From assembly GCA_050084515.1 (NCBI GenBank), contig CM114271.1:35402001-35466000 (forward strand): a stretch of DNA of 64,000 nt. The letters are read 5' to 3'. Below the pieces are notes generated by a model. The model saw only the letters and a program-made list of their open reading frames with translations, searched no databases and was not told the origin of the DNA. This document shows, in pieces, positions 47,945 through 58,275 of the stretch (position 1 is the first letter of the stretch; every line of letters begins with the position of its first letter). The position numbers and the translations under genes were made by a program. The stretch is from Blasia pusilla (lineage: Eukaryota > Marchantiophyta > Marchantiopsida > Blasiales).

Positions 47945-48560
47945 CATACACATCACTACACAACATACATCGCTGTCACCGAACATACACATAAACACAC
48001 ACGATCCCATGCTAACTCATGGCATCCAAAAAAAAAGACGAGAAGTACCAAAATATCTCCAATAAATCAAGTAGATCTCACATCACATCTCACACCAAGC
48101 TCTCCATGGTGTGCACTCTCTCAATGTCAAACCAAACCCACTCTCCCAATGAGAGGCTTGGGTTACACACACAAGGCAAGGAGGACCATAGCTCCGCCGC
48201 CTTATGCCAAGAGGTTCAACAAAGAGAGAATGAGCTCTCAACCTCTCTCCTCGGTAACCTATGCTCGTAAGTCACCTCCTTGGCTCTTGACGTGCTATAG
48301 CGGGTCAAGGGCCACTTCCCAAAAAGTGCTCTCTTAGGTTATCCATGGCCTCAATAGGTCATCCTCGACCTCCTGAGGATGTCCTCCACTATCTTCAAAG
48401 GCGCTCTATTAGATCTCGTCGATCTATCCTAAAAGACGTGACAATTGTCATGCGCATACACATCGTTATCACCGAACATACACATAAACACGCACGATCC
48501 CATGCTAACTCATGGCATCCAAACAACCAGACAAGAAGTACCAAAATATCTCCAATCGCC
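47945..48560 (-). repeat. Putative LTR region of a Ty3/gypsy element with a 494-bp direct repeat
   Basis: Read on the minus strand, 'TTGGAGATATTTTGGTACTT' occurs at about 48555 and again at about 48062, each followed by 'ggatgccatgagttagcatg' and 'tgtttatgtgtatgttcggt'. The first copy directly follows a purine-rich 'ctagggggcga' that could be the polypurine tract. The layout fits an LTR of about 494 bp followed by the start of a second LTR, that is two LTRs without an internal region, but LTR boundaries (TG...CA) are not proven. Confidence 0.5.
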
Positions 48561-48735
48561 CCCTAGTTGGTGGTTAGGTCCCTCTAACTCCAAATAGCCA
48601 TCTATCCCTACCCACCATGACATACATCTCTCGGACGCTAAGAGCAAACATACCAGGTGCTCATGTGGCCCCAACGTTAGTCGCCTTCTTGTCATCCATG
48701 TCATATACACAAGTTGGAATGAAGAACTACCCACT

Positions 48736-49206
48736 CTATGTACATCTGGGTCACATCCATCGTCCCTGAGGAACCCTAGTGAGAGGTGGCGTCAGACATG
48801 TCATATGCCACCCTCTCTAACATCCATCATAGACTAGCATAGTGGCTGCACCACGGGAAGAACCACACAACATACATCGCAAGTGTGTAGGAACTACTGC
48901 TAAGCTTGGATCAACTATACCTTCAATGTTAGGAAGGTGACATGGCGCAGAGTTACGCACATGATCCTTCCAAACCATACCATCGTGTCCCTCCAATAAG
49001 AAAACACCACATGGCAAAACCTCACGCACTTTCAAGATGGTGCGCCTTGCAGTCACATCCAATGTCGTGGGTGCCATCTACTGCAAGTAGACATAGTCTC
49101 CTTGATGAAACCTATGGATAGTAGATCAGTAACCACCTCCCCGAATAGTCGCATACCTCAACGTATCCCGATGCTGCACAATCGCCAAGTTCTCAAACGC
49201 CATGGG
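48736..49206 (-). pseudogene. Ty3/gypsy polyprotein C-terminus with a PHD finger, broken
   Basis: The minus-strand frame reads 'MAFENLAIVQHRDTLRYATI', 'HRFHQGDYVYLQ', 'VTARRTILKVREVLPCGVFL', 'KDHVRNSAPCHLPNIEG', the tail of a gypsy integrase, then a cysteine/histidine series CMLC...GC.RGWHMTC...W..PRC that fits a C4HC3 PHD zinc finger. The frame is continuous but carries four internal stop codons and one zinc ligand changed (Cys to Tyr before 'DGC'), mostly explicable as C-to-T or G-to-A changes. The 5' part (protease, RT, RNase H, integrase core) is missing, cut off where the next element begins at about 49210. Confidence 0.7.
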
Positions 49207-49214
49207 CATCACTC

Positions 49215-50960
49215 TTCGAAATAATTGTGGTTCTTCCAGTCAATCATGGATGCTCACCGGTGCTTCATGCATCATCGCCCCCTCCCGAGGCATGGGAGTG
49301 GTTGAGGTCCCACCTTGGCAGCATCATAGGTCTCTTTAAGACCCGTTTTCCCTGCCCGAGGTTGTTTCATAGGATCCCCCATGCCATTCGGGATGAGCTT
49401 CGCAAGTCTTTCCTCCTTCCCCTATCTAGGATCGCGCTTGATCCTATGGATGAGCTCTCGTGGTATCTACTACTTCTCCTTCCACGATAGTGTCTTTGCT
49501 ATACCCGAGGAGGGAAGGCTGGCCATAGAGAGGTTATGGCCCGATTGCGGCGCTTCCGAGGAGGCGATTGGGAGTCTGTGCAGAGCGAGTTCGTGGTATA
49601 TGCCAAAGGTAGCACTTCACTTGGTTTCCCAACGGACGATCTTGCAAAGCCAGATTGCGACAATGTAGGACACTTGGGCGAGTCGGTAAGTACTCGCGAG
49701 CGGCTCGTGTGCTCTGCCCTATGGATATGGATCCTCCTTCCGCTCTTACCATAGACGCCCTCCGGGGACTACATCCTCATCCAGCGGTTGACATCCCAGC
49801 ATTTGTACGTGACTTCCATCCTAACACGACCTTATGCCTAGATCCGTCCCTCTCTGCAGGGGCACTCGGGCGTTCCCCTAGGATAGCAGCTGGAGGGTTG
49901 TCCGGTATGATGTACGAACACCTTCATGATTGCTTTCCCCCCGAGGACTCTGCTAGCAGCTTTGCCAAGTTGCTTCAGGTTGCCTCTCACCTAGCTCATG
50001 GGAGAGTGCCAACAGTAGTAGCCCAGGTATTGGGGGCGGGGCGACTTTTGGCGTTGTCAAAGGAGGGTGGAGGGATACGTCCGATCGCCATAGGGGAGGT
50101 GCTCTAGCGGTTGGTGAGTCGCACTATCGCTTTGCAATTCCGTGAGGCTTTCCAGTCACATCTGAGTCCGCACCAGTTCGGAGTTGCCACACCAGCCGGT
50201 TGTGAGGCGGTAGCCTTAGGTTTGAGGGCTTGTTTAGATATACATCATGAGTGGGAGTTCTCCAAGTTGATGTGGAGAACGATGTGTAGACATGCTTCTT
50301 GGCCGATTTCCTTTGGTGGAGTAGGTCTCATAGCGACTGAGTTAGTGGCATCTTTAGCTTTTTTAGGGAGTTGGGCCACTGTAGCACCCCTCCTTTGCTC
50401 CCGATTTTTGGTTAGGGATAGACTGCTACTTTTACAGTACGTTTCCCAGGTTGAGGATGGTCTTTTCCCACTTCAGTCTTCACTCACAGCTTGTAGAGAC
50501 TCCCTTCTTGTTGAGGCTAGAGCAGTTCTTCCCGCTTTCTCTTCCCTAGTTACCTCCAGACTGTCTGGGCTCCAATCTTCTTCGATGGAAGCTCATTTGA
50601 TGCATTGTTTAGAGCTACTATGTCGGACGGGAATATCCCCATGGAGGTTCGGGCTTGTATTCGCACTTGCTCCGGAAAGGGGGCAAGCTCATGGGTGGGG
50701 GCTCGTCCCCTCATCCCGGCTTTCCGCATCGCACCACTTACCTATACTACAGCGATGCGGTTTCGACTGGGCCTGCCCCAACCAACGGTGGTTGGTTCGA
50801 CACATTGCGAGTGTCGCCGGAATCTGGATCCACTTGTTGTGCATTTGGCACGGTGTGATATTATCTATGCTGTTGGTGATTTTGGTAGTTAGGGGAAGCC
50901 GGTTTTGGCCCCCTTGAGGTTTTTTTTCCAATATCGTGATGGGTTTCCCATCCTATTTTC
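49215..50960 (+). pseudogene. Non-LTR retroelement copy F, RT domain internally deleted
   Basis: This is the longest copy of the family. Frames shifted against each other give an N-terminal linker (49227-49650), then from 49720 'HPHPAVDIPAFVRDFHP', 'GLSGMMYEHLHDCFPPED', and the RT motif GGGIRPIAIGEVL (about 50067-50105), one TAG, and 'HLSPHQFGVATPAGCEAV'. At about 50245 the frame jumps from 'LRACLDIH' straight to 'WPISFGGVGLIATELVASLA', a post-RT region, so the palm with the catalytic Asp residues has been deleted. A Cys-His cluster (CECRRNLDPLVVHLARC) follows at about 50805-50855, after which a second deletion joins it to the final 'YAVGDFGS'. A diverged 3' tail reaches about 50960. Confidence 0.8.
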
Positions 50961-52807
50961 TATATATTATTACATTTCTTCTTTCGCACGCCCATCGCAG
51001 GCGTCTGGTATCTGAAGTTCAGGTGACCGCGCAGCCCAAGGACTAGTGAAAACGTACAAATTTAGTCGCGTCCTCAGAGGAGTCTGGTTTTGCCTCATGC
51101 TGCCGCTGTCAGCTCTCGCCTCGCCTGCCCGGGGAACCGCCTCGCGGGATGCGACCGCTGTCTGTGTTCATGTCGGTTGCCCGGTACGAAATAGTTAAAG
51201 CTCCTTATCCGTGTGCGAAATTGCGCCTATGTTGCAATCATCCACAAGCTACCTGACGGTCCGATGGCTGCCAAGGATGTACGAAAACGGCCTAGAGTTT
51301 GAAGCGTGACACGTTTCTGGACTGTTCGTGTCTGTGCTTCCAATCCAGAAACGGATATGGCAGACGTTGAATTTAGTTCCACTGCGTTTGACTGATTGCC
51401 ACGCTCCGACTTCGGAGAAGCATGGAAAATTGATCGTGGATCTGGGAATCAGGGCGGGCATTGGAGCCTTTCTTTGAAAATGGAGCACGTACGTGTTCAA
51501 TTTGGGAGCACGATCTTCTTCTGCAGTTGGGAGCGATATGAGATGTTGACTGAATTGGGAAGCGCGAGGATATTTGGCAATGTGTCGTGTTTGTAATTGC
51601 AACGGGTGCTACCACATCGGCTGTCAGCCGGTCCGCGTCGCAAGCTAGTTGAGCGCTGCGCGCGCGGTTTGTGGCAGTGGTGCGATGGCCAGACAAGATT
51701 TCTGGGACGTAAAGTGCTTGCATGGATCCGGAGACGACAGCGGCTGTCCATCAGTAAATGGCAGTCTTCATAATGGGAGAGAAATTCAAGAGCTGGGATT
51801 CCAGTTTTGGGGACTCTTCTCCCCTCAAGAGTATCACTTCTCTCTCAGCCGGTCTCTTCCCATGCGTCCAGACTTTTTCTCCGTCGCGGATCCAACCAAA
51901 GCTTTGCCACGCCATCTCATGAGAATTCAAACTTCGCGGCTTCCAATCGTCTCCCGCGCCCCCCCTTCTTAAATTGACAGGAGTGACTGTCGCTGTGGTC
52001 TGGACATGTATAGTCGAGCTGCATTCGGAGGTACAGGGCCATCAGCGGATTTGTCAGGAGGATAGATTGTGATATCTATCGGAACAGGGACTGTAGTTTG
52101 AGCGGTTCGTCCTACGCACTTTGATTCCTCGATCCTGGAATCTGGTTCCCTGTGTGTATATCTTCGGAGGTGTCTGTCGTCTGCGTACGTTCCCGCAGAA
52201 TCGCTTGGCAGTCGTGCCGCCATTTCCTACACCCAAATCTCTCAAACCGACCACTCCCGCCCGAGCTCGGGAGATCGGTTCAGGAGATGACGGGAGTGGA
52301 CGGTTTGAGAGATTTGGGTGAGCATTCCGAAGTCGAAACTTCGTGCAATGCAAAGGCGACTGTCTGCGTTCTAAACAAACTTACGAGATCGCGGTGAAGC
52401 TCGGACCATAAGGGAGAGAAATCATTAGCAGTCGGACTTGTTTAGAGAGGAGGATTCTTCGTTTTCTGGATTGTTGCTACTTCACACCCACGACGCTCAT
52501 GCTTACGGTGAGATTTGATTATTAGAAGTATGAGAGGCTTCAAAATACAGGCGGAGATACTCTTTACTATCAGAGTGGCTAACCGATGTTGCCATCGACT
52601 CCGGAATCGCAGAGAGTCGATGGCAACACCGGTCCTACTGCTTCGAATTCCACTTCGCAATTTATTGCTTTCTCACCCGTCTAAGCTGACCCTACGTCGT
52701 CAGAGCCCGCGTGCTCCCCGCCGCAGCTGGTCGGTGGCAGAGCGTGGGACTCCATGATCCGATGGTCGACGATCAGTGATCAGTCCCCGTGCAGCGATGA
52801 GTTTCGC
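50961..52807. other. GC-moderate DNA downstream of the intronless hydrolase
   Basis: No gene is recognised; frames up to about 117 codons show no family. The part next to 52807 should contain the 3' UTR of the minus-strand hydrolase. A long inverted repeat at 52231-52319 is listed separately. A second inverted pair ('gttgccatcgactc' with 'gagtcgatggcaac') lies at about 52587-52626. Confidence 0.4.
52231..52319. repeat. 89-bp inverted repeat (29-bp arms, one mismatch)
   Basis: 52231-52259 is the reverse complement of 52291-52319 except for one base. The 31-base loop itself starts with the perfect 12-mer palindrome 'cccgagctcggg'. A transcript from either strand would fold into a nearly perfect 29-bp stem, the size and shape of a plant small-RNA precursor, though a recent DNA foldback would look the same. 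It lies about 490 bp downstream of the hydrolase stop. Confidence 0.85.
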
Positions 52808-53686
52808 TCAATGAGCAGATTTGAGGGTCTTGTGGGCGAATTTCCTGATGAGACTGGCAACCTCTTTGAGATACTCCTCCAGCACGAAGTGCCCGCCATT
52901 GAGGAAAACCAATTTGGCCTTGGGGAGATCTCGGAGGAAAGCTCTGGCGCCTTCAGTGTTGAAGAGGAAATCGTTCTGGCCCCACGCAATCAAAGTCGGG
53001 AACTGATACTTCCGGAACACCTCGTGAAACCCGGGGTAGCGCACGAGGTTGGTCTGGTAGTCGTAGAAGAGATCCAGCTGAATGTTCTCATGGCCGGGCT
53101 GCTGCAGGAAGGAGTAATCGATGGTCCAAGTATCGGGGCTCACTTTCTCCACGTCCTGCGCCCCGAACACGTACTGCTTGCGAGTGAATTCCAGCGAGAA
53201 CATGGGCTTCAAGCGATCCGCGTTCGCTTGGCTGCGGTCTTTCCAGTATCGGCGAATGTCGTCCCAAGCAGGCGTCAGACCTTCTGCATACGCGTTGCCG
53301 TTCTGCACCACCAGCCCCAGCACTCTCTCGGGGTGCGCTTCCATGAGCCGGAACCCGGTGGGAGCGCCATAGTCCATCACGTACAGGAAGTAATGCTGCA
53401 GTCCGAGGTGATCCACGAACTCGCTCACCACGCTGGCCAGATTGTCGAAAGTGTAGTTGAAGCTGCCGTCGGTGGGCGACTCGGTGAAGCCGAATCCGGG
53501 GAGATCAGGAGCCACAACGTGCAAATCTTCCGCCAGGAGAGGGATGAGATTGCGGAACATGTGGGAGGAGGTAGGGAAGCCGTGCAGCAGCAGAATGGTG
53601 GGCTTTGCGGGGTCGCCCGCCTCCCGATAGAACACATTCAGACTCAACAGCTGCACGGTCAGGTACAGCACCGTGGCGATCGACAT
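52808..53686 (-). CDS. Intronless alpha/beta hydrolase (epoxide hydrolase / haloalkane dehalogenase-like)
   Basis: A 292-residue alpha/beta hydrolase that would hydrolyse epoxide, haloalkane or ester-type substrates through an Asp nucleophile. HGFP at 35-38 makes the oxyanion hole; Asp105 in VMDYGAP stands at the nucleophile elbow, which is unusual (G-x-D-x-G in most relatives). Asp239 (GQNDFLF) and His266 (GGHFVLE) complete the triad. 'SFLQQPGHENIQLDLFYDYQ' (192-211) and 'YP' are typical of bacterial relatives of this group. A hydrophobic stretch opens the protein (VLYLTVQLLSL). The start at 53686 is chosen because the fold begins there; the same frame stays open to 54244 without recognisable content. 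It has no intron, high GC and CpG, unlike the five-exon epoxide hydrolase 8 kb away facing it. Exact substrate is unknown. Gene transfer from bacteria or fungi is an inference. Confidence 0.88.
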   Translation of the reverse strand: MSIATVLYLTVQLLSLNVFYREAGDPAKPTILLLHGFPTSSHMFRNLIPLLAEDLHVVAPDLPGFGFTESPTDGSFNYTFDNLASVVSEFVDHLGLQHYFLYVMDYGAPTGFRLMEAHPERVLGLVVQNGNAYAEGLTPAWDDIRRYWKDRSQANADRLKPMFSLEFTRKQYVFGAQDVEKVSPDTWTIDYSFLQQPGHENIQLDLFYDYQTNLVRYPGFHEVFRKYQFPTLIAWGQNDFLFNTEGARAFLRDLPKAKLVFLNGGHFVLEEYLKEVASLIRKFAHKTLKSAH

Positions 53687-54850
53687 CGCTGCTGTACCGA
53701 CAGCCGTATCAGATGGCCGATCACTCGATCCAACCCACGGAAGCTCGACTGCGGAATTCGCAGGCTCCCGATGGACCGCGCCGCGACTCGGACGAGCTGC
53801 AATCGCAAAACAAAATTCCGCGCAGCTACTACTTATGTGCAGCCGAGACGTTCCTGTTCCGCTGACCTCTGAAGCCGTTCCGATCCCTCTGATCGAATCT
53901 TCTTCTCCGGAAGCTCTCCTTCCAGAGTCCGAGCGAGGAGAAGATCGAGGCTGCTCGACGACGGGGGCGAGGAGGGTCGGAGTCACAGACCAGAGGAGAT
54001 CATCTGCCGAAGCGCATGGGCCGATGCATGAACCTCGAAAGTTGGTGAGGACATTGATTGATTGGCGACCGAAGGACCTGCACACTTCGAATTCGCTACG
54101 AGTCCGCAGATGTGGCTCGTGGGTCTCGCGCAGGAAGGAAGTTGCTCGCTGGCCTTCCGGCTCCGGATATGCGACCTCCATCGGCTTTGGGGGACCCGCA
54201 GCGCTTCCCCGAGCGCATGCGAAGATCCCGAACGATCTCACCACCCATAGGATTTGCGGGATATGCGGGCAGACAAAAAGTTATGTTTGAGAAGAGACGG
54301 ACAAAATTAGAATCCACTTTTATCGAACCGGGACAACGGGACTTCACGTCAAAGTAACCCAAAATGAATGCAAAAAAGAAAATAGTAAATGCCAATTCAT
54401 AAGGAGTGATAACGAAGTGAGAGAGAAGAGTAGAAATGGTGAGTACATAGAGATAAGGCCCTCTCCTTAATCTTATAACATAAACCATGGGTGATAGTGA
54501 TGGCCAGTAGGTTATTGAGCAAGGAGAAAAGCCTCGCTGGAAACCTTCAAATCAAGTTGATATTTTGTAAGCCACAAATCAGAAACACACGCGGATCCTG
54601 GGGCTCCCGACCAAGACCTAAACTCGCTTGCCTACCTGCAAACAACGAATTCCCACCAGCCCCCTCACATCTTTCTCATGTAAAAATAAACAATAGTAAA
54701 AACGGCACACTTCGCCTAGAACTCCACTCCTCAATCTACATCGGCATATCGAGCCTCGTCCACCCTCTACTATCAAGGAATCCGGACGCTAGCATCCTAG
54801 TCCTATCTCACACACATACAAGGGAGGTGCTCCAACGGCCCAACATGAGA
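53687..54850. other. 5' flank of the intronless hydrolase and unassigned DNA
   Basis: The hydrolase reading frame remains open to 54244 on the minus strand. That extension is Ser/Arg-rich and resembles nothing; it may be 5' leader, an organelle-targeting extension, or chance openness in GC-rich DNA. From about 54250 the sequence turns AT-richer with no gene seen. Confidence 0.4.
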
Positions 54851-54966
54851 AAGATGGCTTAGGAAAGCCATCTTCCTCTCTTATATAGGGTTAGGAAGAG
54901 CCAAAAGGCTCTTCCCCTAAAAATAGCCCTCCCCTTGGTAACCTGCGCGACACAGGTTACCAAGGG
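54851..54966. repeat. Three consecutive perfect hairpins
   Basis: Hairpin 1: 54851-54860 with 54865-54874 (10 bp, 4-nt loop). Hairpin 2: 54894-54902 with 54907-54915 (9 bp, AAAA loop). Hairpin 3: 54932-54945 with 54953-54966 (14 bp, 7-nt loop). All stems are exact within 116 bp. A 'ttatatagg' TATA-like string lies between hairpins 1 and 2 (54881-54889). Such packing implies selection for RNA or DNA structure, or a structured end of a mobile element. Confidence 0.85.
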
Positions 54967-55924
54967 CGGGTGACATGGTCAACAAATCACTCGGTTGTAA
55001 AAGACCTCAACATCAAAGTTGTCAGAAACGACGTTCCTGACACAATGGACCTATCCTCAACCTCGTCCGACACCGTGGGACAAAGTTGCACTCAAGATAG
55101 TCCGCTGGCTCCTACGCCCTATCCACGATAGATCTCGGCCTATCGGTTACTCAGATGTGACACAGTAGAAATATCAATCACAACAAGTGGATACATAATG
55201 AACACTCATAAAGTGAAAATATTATGATGAAAGTAAGGATAAAAGCAATGGAATTGATAAGAACAATTTTAGATTGAAAGAATTATGGTCAGATAAATGC
55301 AAATTCATGATTGAAAATAATTTTACGAAGAATATAAAGTAATTGAACTTGAGGAAGAAAGAAGAAGTGACCTATGTGGTATCAGGGACCGGGTAGTTTT
55401 TTCATGAGAACCTGTACATTTCCAGTTCAATTTCAAAAATTTCTTCATGTCGGTAAGCTAAACAAATACAAATACAAAGGAGCACCTTCCTATAAAGTCG
55501 GTTTTGGGACGGTAATTGAGAAACCTTATCAAAATTTTCCAAATTCTTCTGGCTAGCTGAACACGTAACCCCAATTCTCCCCAAACATTGTGTTATATAT
55601 GAAGAAGTGCTCCAGATTACAAATGTAGAAAATAATAAATTTAGAATGCCCTAAGAGTTAGTAATGAGATAGAGTAGTGGTGAGGTAGAGTATTGAAAGA
55701 GTAAGACATGCACGTGAGAGGAACTGAAGAAAAAAATTCGTTAAAAAAATTGGGAGCAAACCAAGAAGGAAGAAAGAGTAGGGTAGAAAACCCATGGGAT
55801 GTAAAAAGAATAAGTTGCTTGGTTACGACTTGATTATAATCGAATAACAAGTAATTTGATTATTCAGCTAATGGTAAGCTTGCCAAGACGATAGTAAAAA
55901 ACCATGGACATCCAAAAAGAAATC
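54967..55924. other. Intergenic DNA, no gene seen
   Basis: The GC-moderate beginning ('gacctcaacatcaaagttgt', 'ctcgtccgacaccgtgg') looks like part of the same unit as the hairpins, possibly an LTR, and gives way after 55,160 to AT-rich DNA. No coding sequence. Confidence 0.4.
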
Positions 55925-56001
55925 TATAACTCATTCCCTTATCCGGAACAGAATCAACACTACTAGTGTTGATTCTGTTGTGGATGAGGGAATGAGTTAT
56001 A
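55925..56001. repeat. 77-bp inverted repeat capping a helicase fragment
   Basis: The left arm (55925-55961) pairs with the right arm (55965-56001) with about three mismatches around a 3-nt centre; the inner 15 bp are perfect. The right arm is genuine Helitron helicase coding sequence (reading DSVVDEGMSYI), so the left arm is an inverted copy of the fragment's own edge. Confidence 0.85.
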
Positions 56002-56455
56002 TCTATCCGACAGAATTCTTAAGTACGTGCTTACCGTCAAGTTTACCACCGCATCGTTTAAGCTTGAAAATTGGTGCGCCTATCATGCTTTTACGAAACT
56101 TGAATGGTTCAAAGGGACAAGCGAATGGAACTCGATTGGTGATCCGTGGATTCATGCAACATGTCATTGATGCAGAAATTATCACTGGGAAGAACACTGG
56201 AGATCGAGTCTTTATTCCACGAATCCCATTGATTGCATGAGATTCGGGCTTACCTTTTGATTTATGTAGATTTGAAAAAGATAAGTATTTATTTACCTAC
56301 TCATGGTCAGTTATATGTAGCATTGTCAAGAGTAGGACAAAAAAAACAATAAATTTAACGACGGGTAATTATACATTTTCAAATGAATAAGTACATTTCA
56401 CACCAAATGAAAAAATTCTTTGATAAAATATTTTTTTCTTATTAATATGTCAGGA
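55972..56455 (+). pseudogene. Helitron helicase C-terminal fragment
   Basis: The frame reads 'EGMSYIYPTEFLSTCLPSSL', 'LKIGAPIMLLRNLNGSKGQA' and 'RLVIRGFMQHVIDAEIITGK', which is the C-terminal part of the PIF1-like helicase, and continues with a stop at 56238 (TGA) and a small deletion to a decayed 3' portion at 56455. Nucleotides 56140-56230 are almost identical to 25698-25790 in the large Helitron. It contains the segment that the large Helitron lacks. It stops about 25 bases short of a Helitron 3' end. Confidence 0.85.
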
Positions 56456-58104
56456 TATTAGGCAAAGAATTTGGCAAACCCCATAAGAAACTCGTGGCCT
56501 CCGCGAGTCCGACGAGTCCAATGCGCTCGATCTGCCAGTTTCGCGAGGCCAGGCCAAAAACCACTGGATCCGCGACCCGCCAACTGTAGGCACTCCTCTC
56601 GAACTCGCGCTCGCGCATGCTTTCGTAAGTCCACCCTCGACTCATTCCTGAGAGCCGACTTAATTCCGGAGAGTCCGAGCTGCGGAGATGACGCCGATTC
56701 TGGCTACCGCAGGTTGAGCCGGTTGCGGGGTTCTCGGTTTTCTTACAGGTTGAGCTCAACTATCTCAGCGGTATGATTCTCGGATTCCGAAAGAAGAACC
56801 CAAAAAATAAAAGTGAAAATTAAACACAGCGCGACCATTTCTGGTGCGGCGTACTGCTCACAAGGCGAGACGAGTTTCGAGCATTGCCCAGCAGTGATCG
56901 AAGACGCCCGACTTCTCTTTTGCTGTCCGGATTGGTTTTCGCGGTCTTTCCATATGTTGTTGAGTGATTCTCTTTTCAGAATAGATCCGTTCATCAATAC
57001 GCTTGCGCCGATGTTCATGGAACAGCTGCTACGGGTAGATAGAGAGCTCTGGGCGGCGATGGAGACACGGACGCGGTGCCACCAACTGGAACGCAAAGAC
57101 TCTGAAGATCTCGCGGAAACTAGAGGTAGGGCGCCGATTTTCCTCTACTCCGAACGCCATGAAACGGAGAGTGAATCCTAGCGCGATCGCACGATCGGAT
57201 TCGGACAGGAGACTCGGGGCGGCATCTGTGATGCATGAACCCGTGGCTTATTCACTCTTTATTGCATTCTTCAAGTCCAGGAGAATATGCCTGTGCGCAT
57301 GTGAGAATTGAGGTGCACACACAGTCCAGAAATCGAGGCAGCATCCTCGAGTTTCCGTCTGGATCCGGTGTCTGCTCAGTCCGCACTAACATCGACTGAG
57401 AGGTCGAATGGAAGCTCCACGGATCAGAAGGATAAGGATAGGGTCAATGCTCTTGTCTTACTACGGATGTACAGGTCAAGCAAGCAATTTCAGAACCGGC
57501 CATGATGGAACAGAAGGAGTGGATGAGGTGAGGTAGCTGCTGTTGTCATCCCATGAACTCGCAGAAGCGGGCCCTGCGCAAACAGTGGTTTTTGGCCTGG
57601 CCCCCTGGAAAGTTCGTCAATCGTATCACGCGTTCCGAGGGACCCCGTTCCTGCAATCATCGTGAGGAGAGCACAAGTGAACATCGCGTTGGTGAATGCG
57701 TGTGTGACAGTTTTCCTGCGTGATTCCGTCTCTCGGACGTGACACATCTCGGGGCTACGTATCCATGAGAACGCACGAGCGTGGATCCGAAGTGCACCTT
57801 GCCCCACTTTGAGTCTCTCCTTTCATCCTCCTAGTACCAACCACACCCATTCGCACTTTGTTTGCGTGGGGACTCAAACACGCTCGTTTGCACTCAGTTT
57901 ACGTGAACATTTATTTGCGTGCACCATCGCCAGATGACAAGCCAAGCCTCCAGACCCGGTGTCGAGTATTTTCTCCCTCCCATCTTTAAGTTTAAGTTGC
58001 CCACCGCTCGCGCCTCACTCTTCTCTTGCGAATTCCATGTCCCTAAATACGTCACGGCAATTCTGGACAATCTCGCAGTTGGAGCTGCGGGACGTTCCGC
58101 TGTG
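56456..58104. other. GC-rich DNA, no gene recognised
   Basis: Frames of about 100-120 codons exist on both strands (for example 56813-57181 plus and 57807-57490 minus), but none resembles a protein family, and the sequence lacks obvious splice-linked coding blocks. CpG content is high. It could be promoter-proximal DNA of a gene lying outside reach or a decayed sequence. Confidence 0.35.
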
Positions 58105-58275
58105 AACTCTCTCTCTCTCACACACACACATCAGACAGGCACTAGTTAAAGAGTACTGTCTCACACACACGACAGGCATCTCTCACACACACGACAGGCA
58201 CCAGTTAAAAGAGTATCTCTCTATCGCTCACACATACGACAGGAACTAGTTAAAAGTACTCTCTCTATCCTTTTT
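58105..58275 (+). repeat. Tandem repeat, CT/CA-rich, about 3-4 units
   Basis: 'tctctcacacacacgacagg' followed by 'ca.cagttaaaagagta' recurs at about 58112, 58155, 58178 and 58220, with CT microsatellite stretches between. Simple-sequence origin. Confidence 0.75.

Noticed and set aside
52754-53872. 372-codon plus-strand frame opposite the intronless hydrolase
   Set aside because: It is the antisense shadow of a well-supported gene; its translation has no family resemblance.
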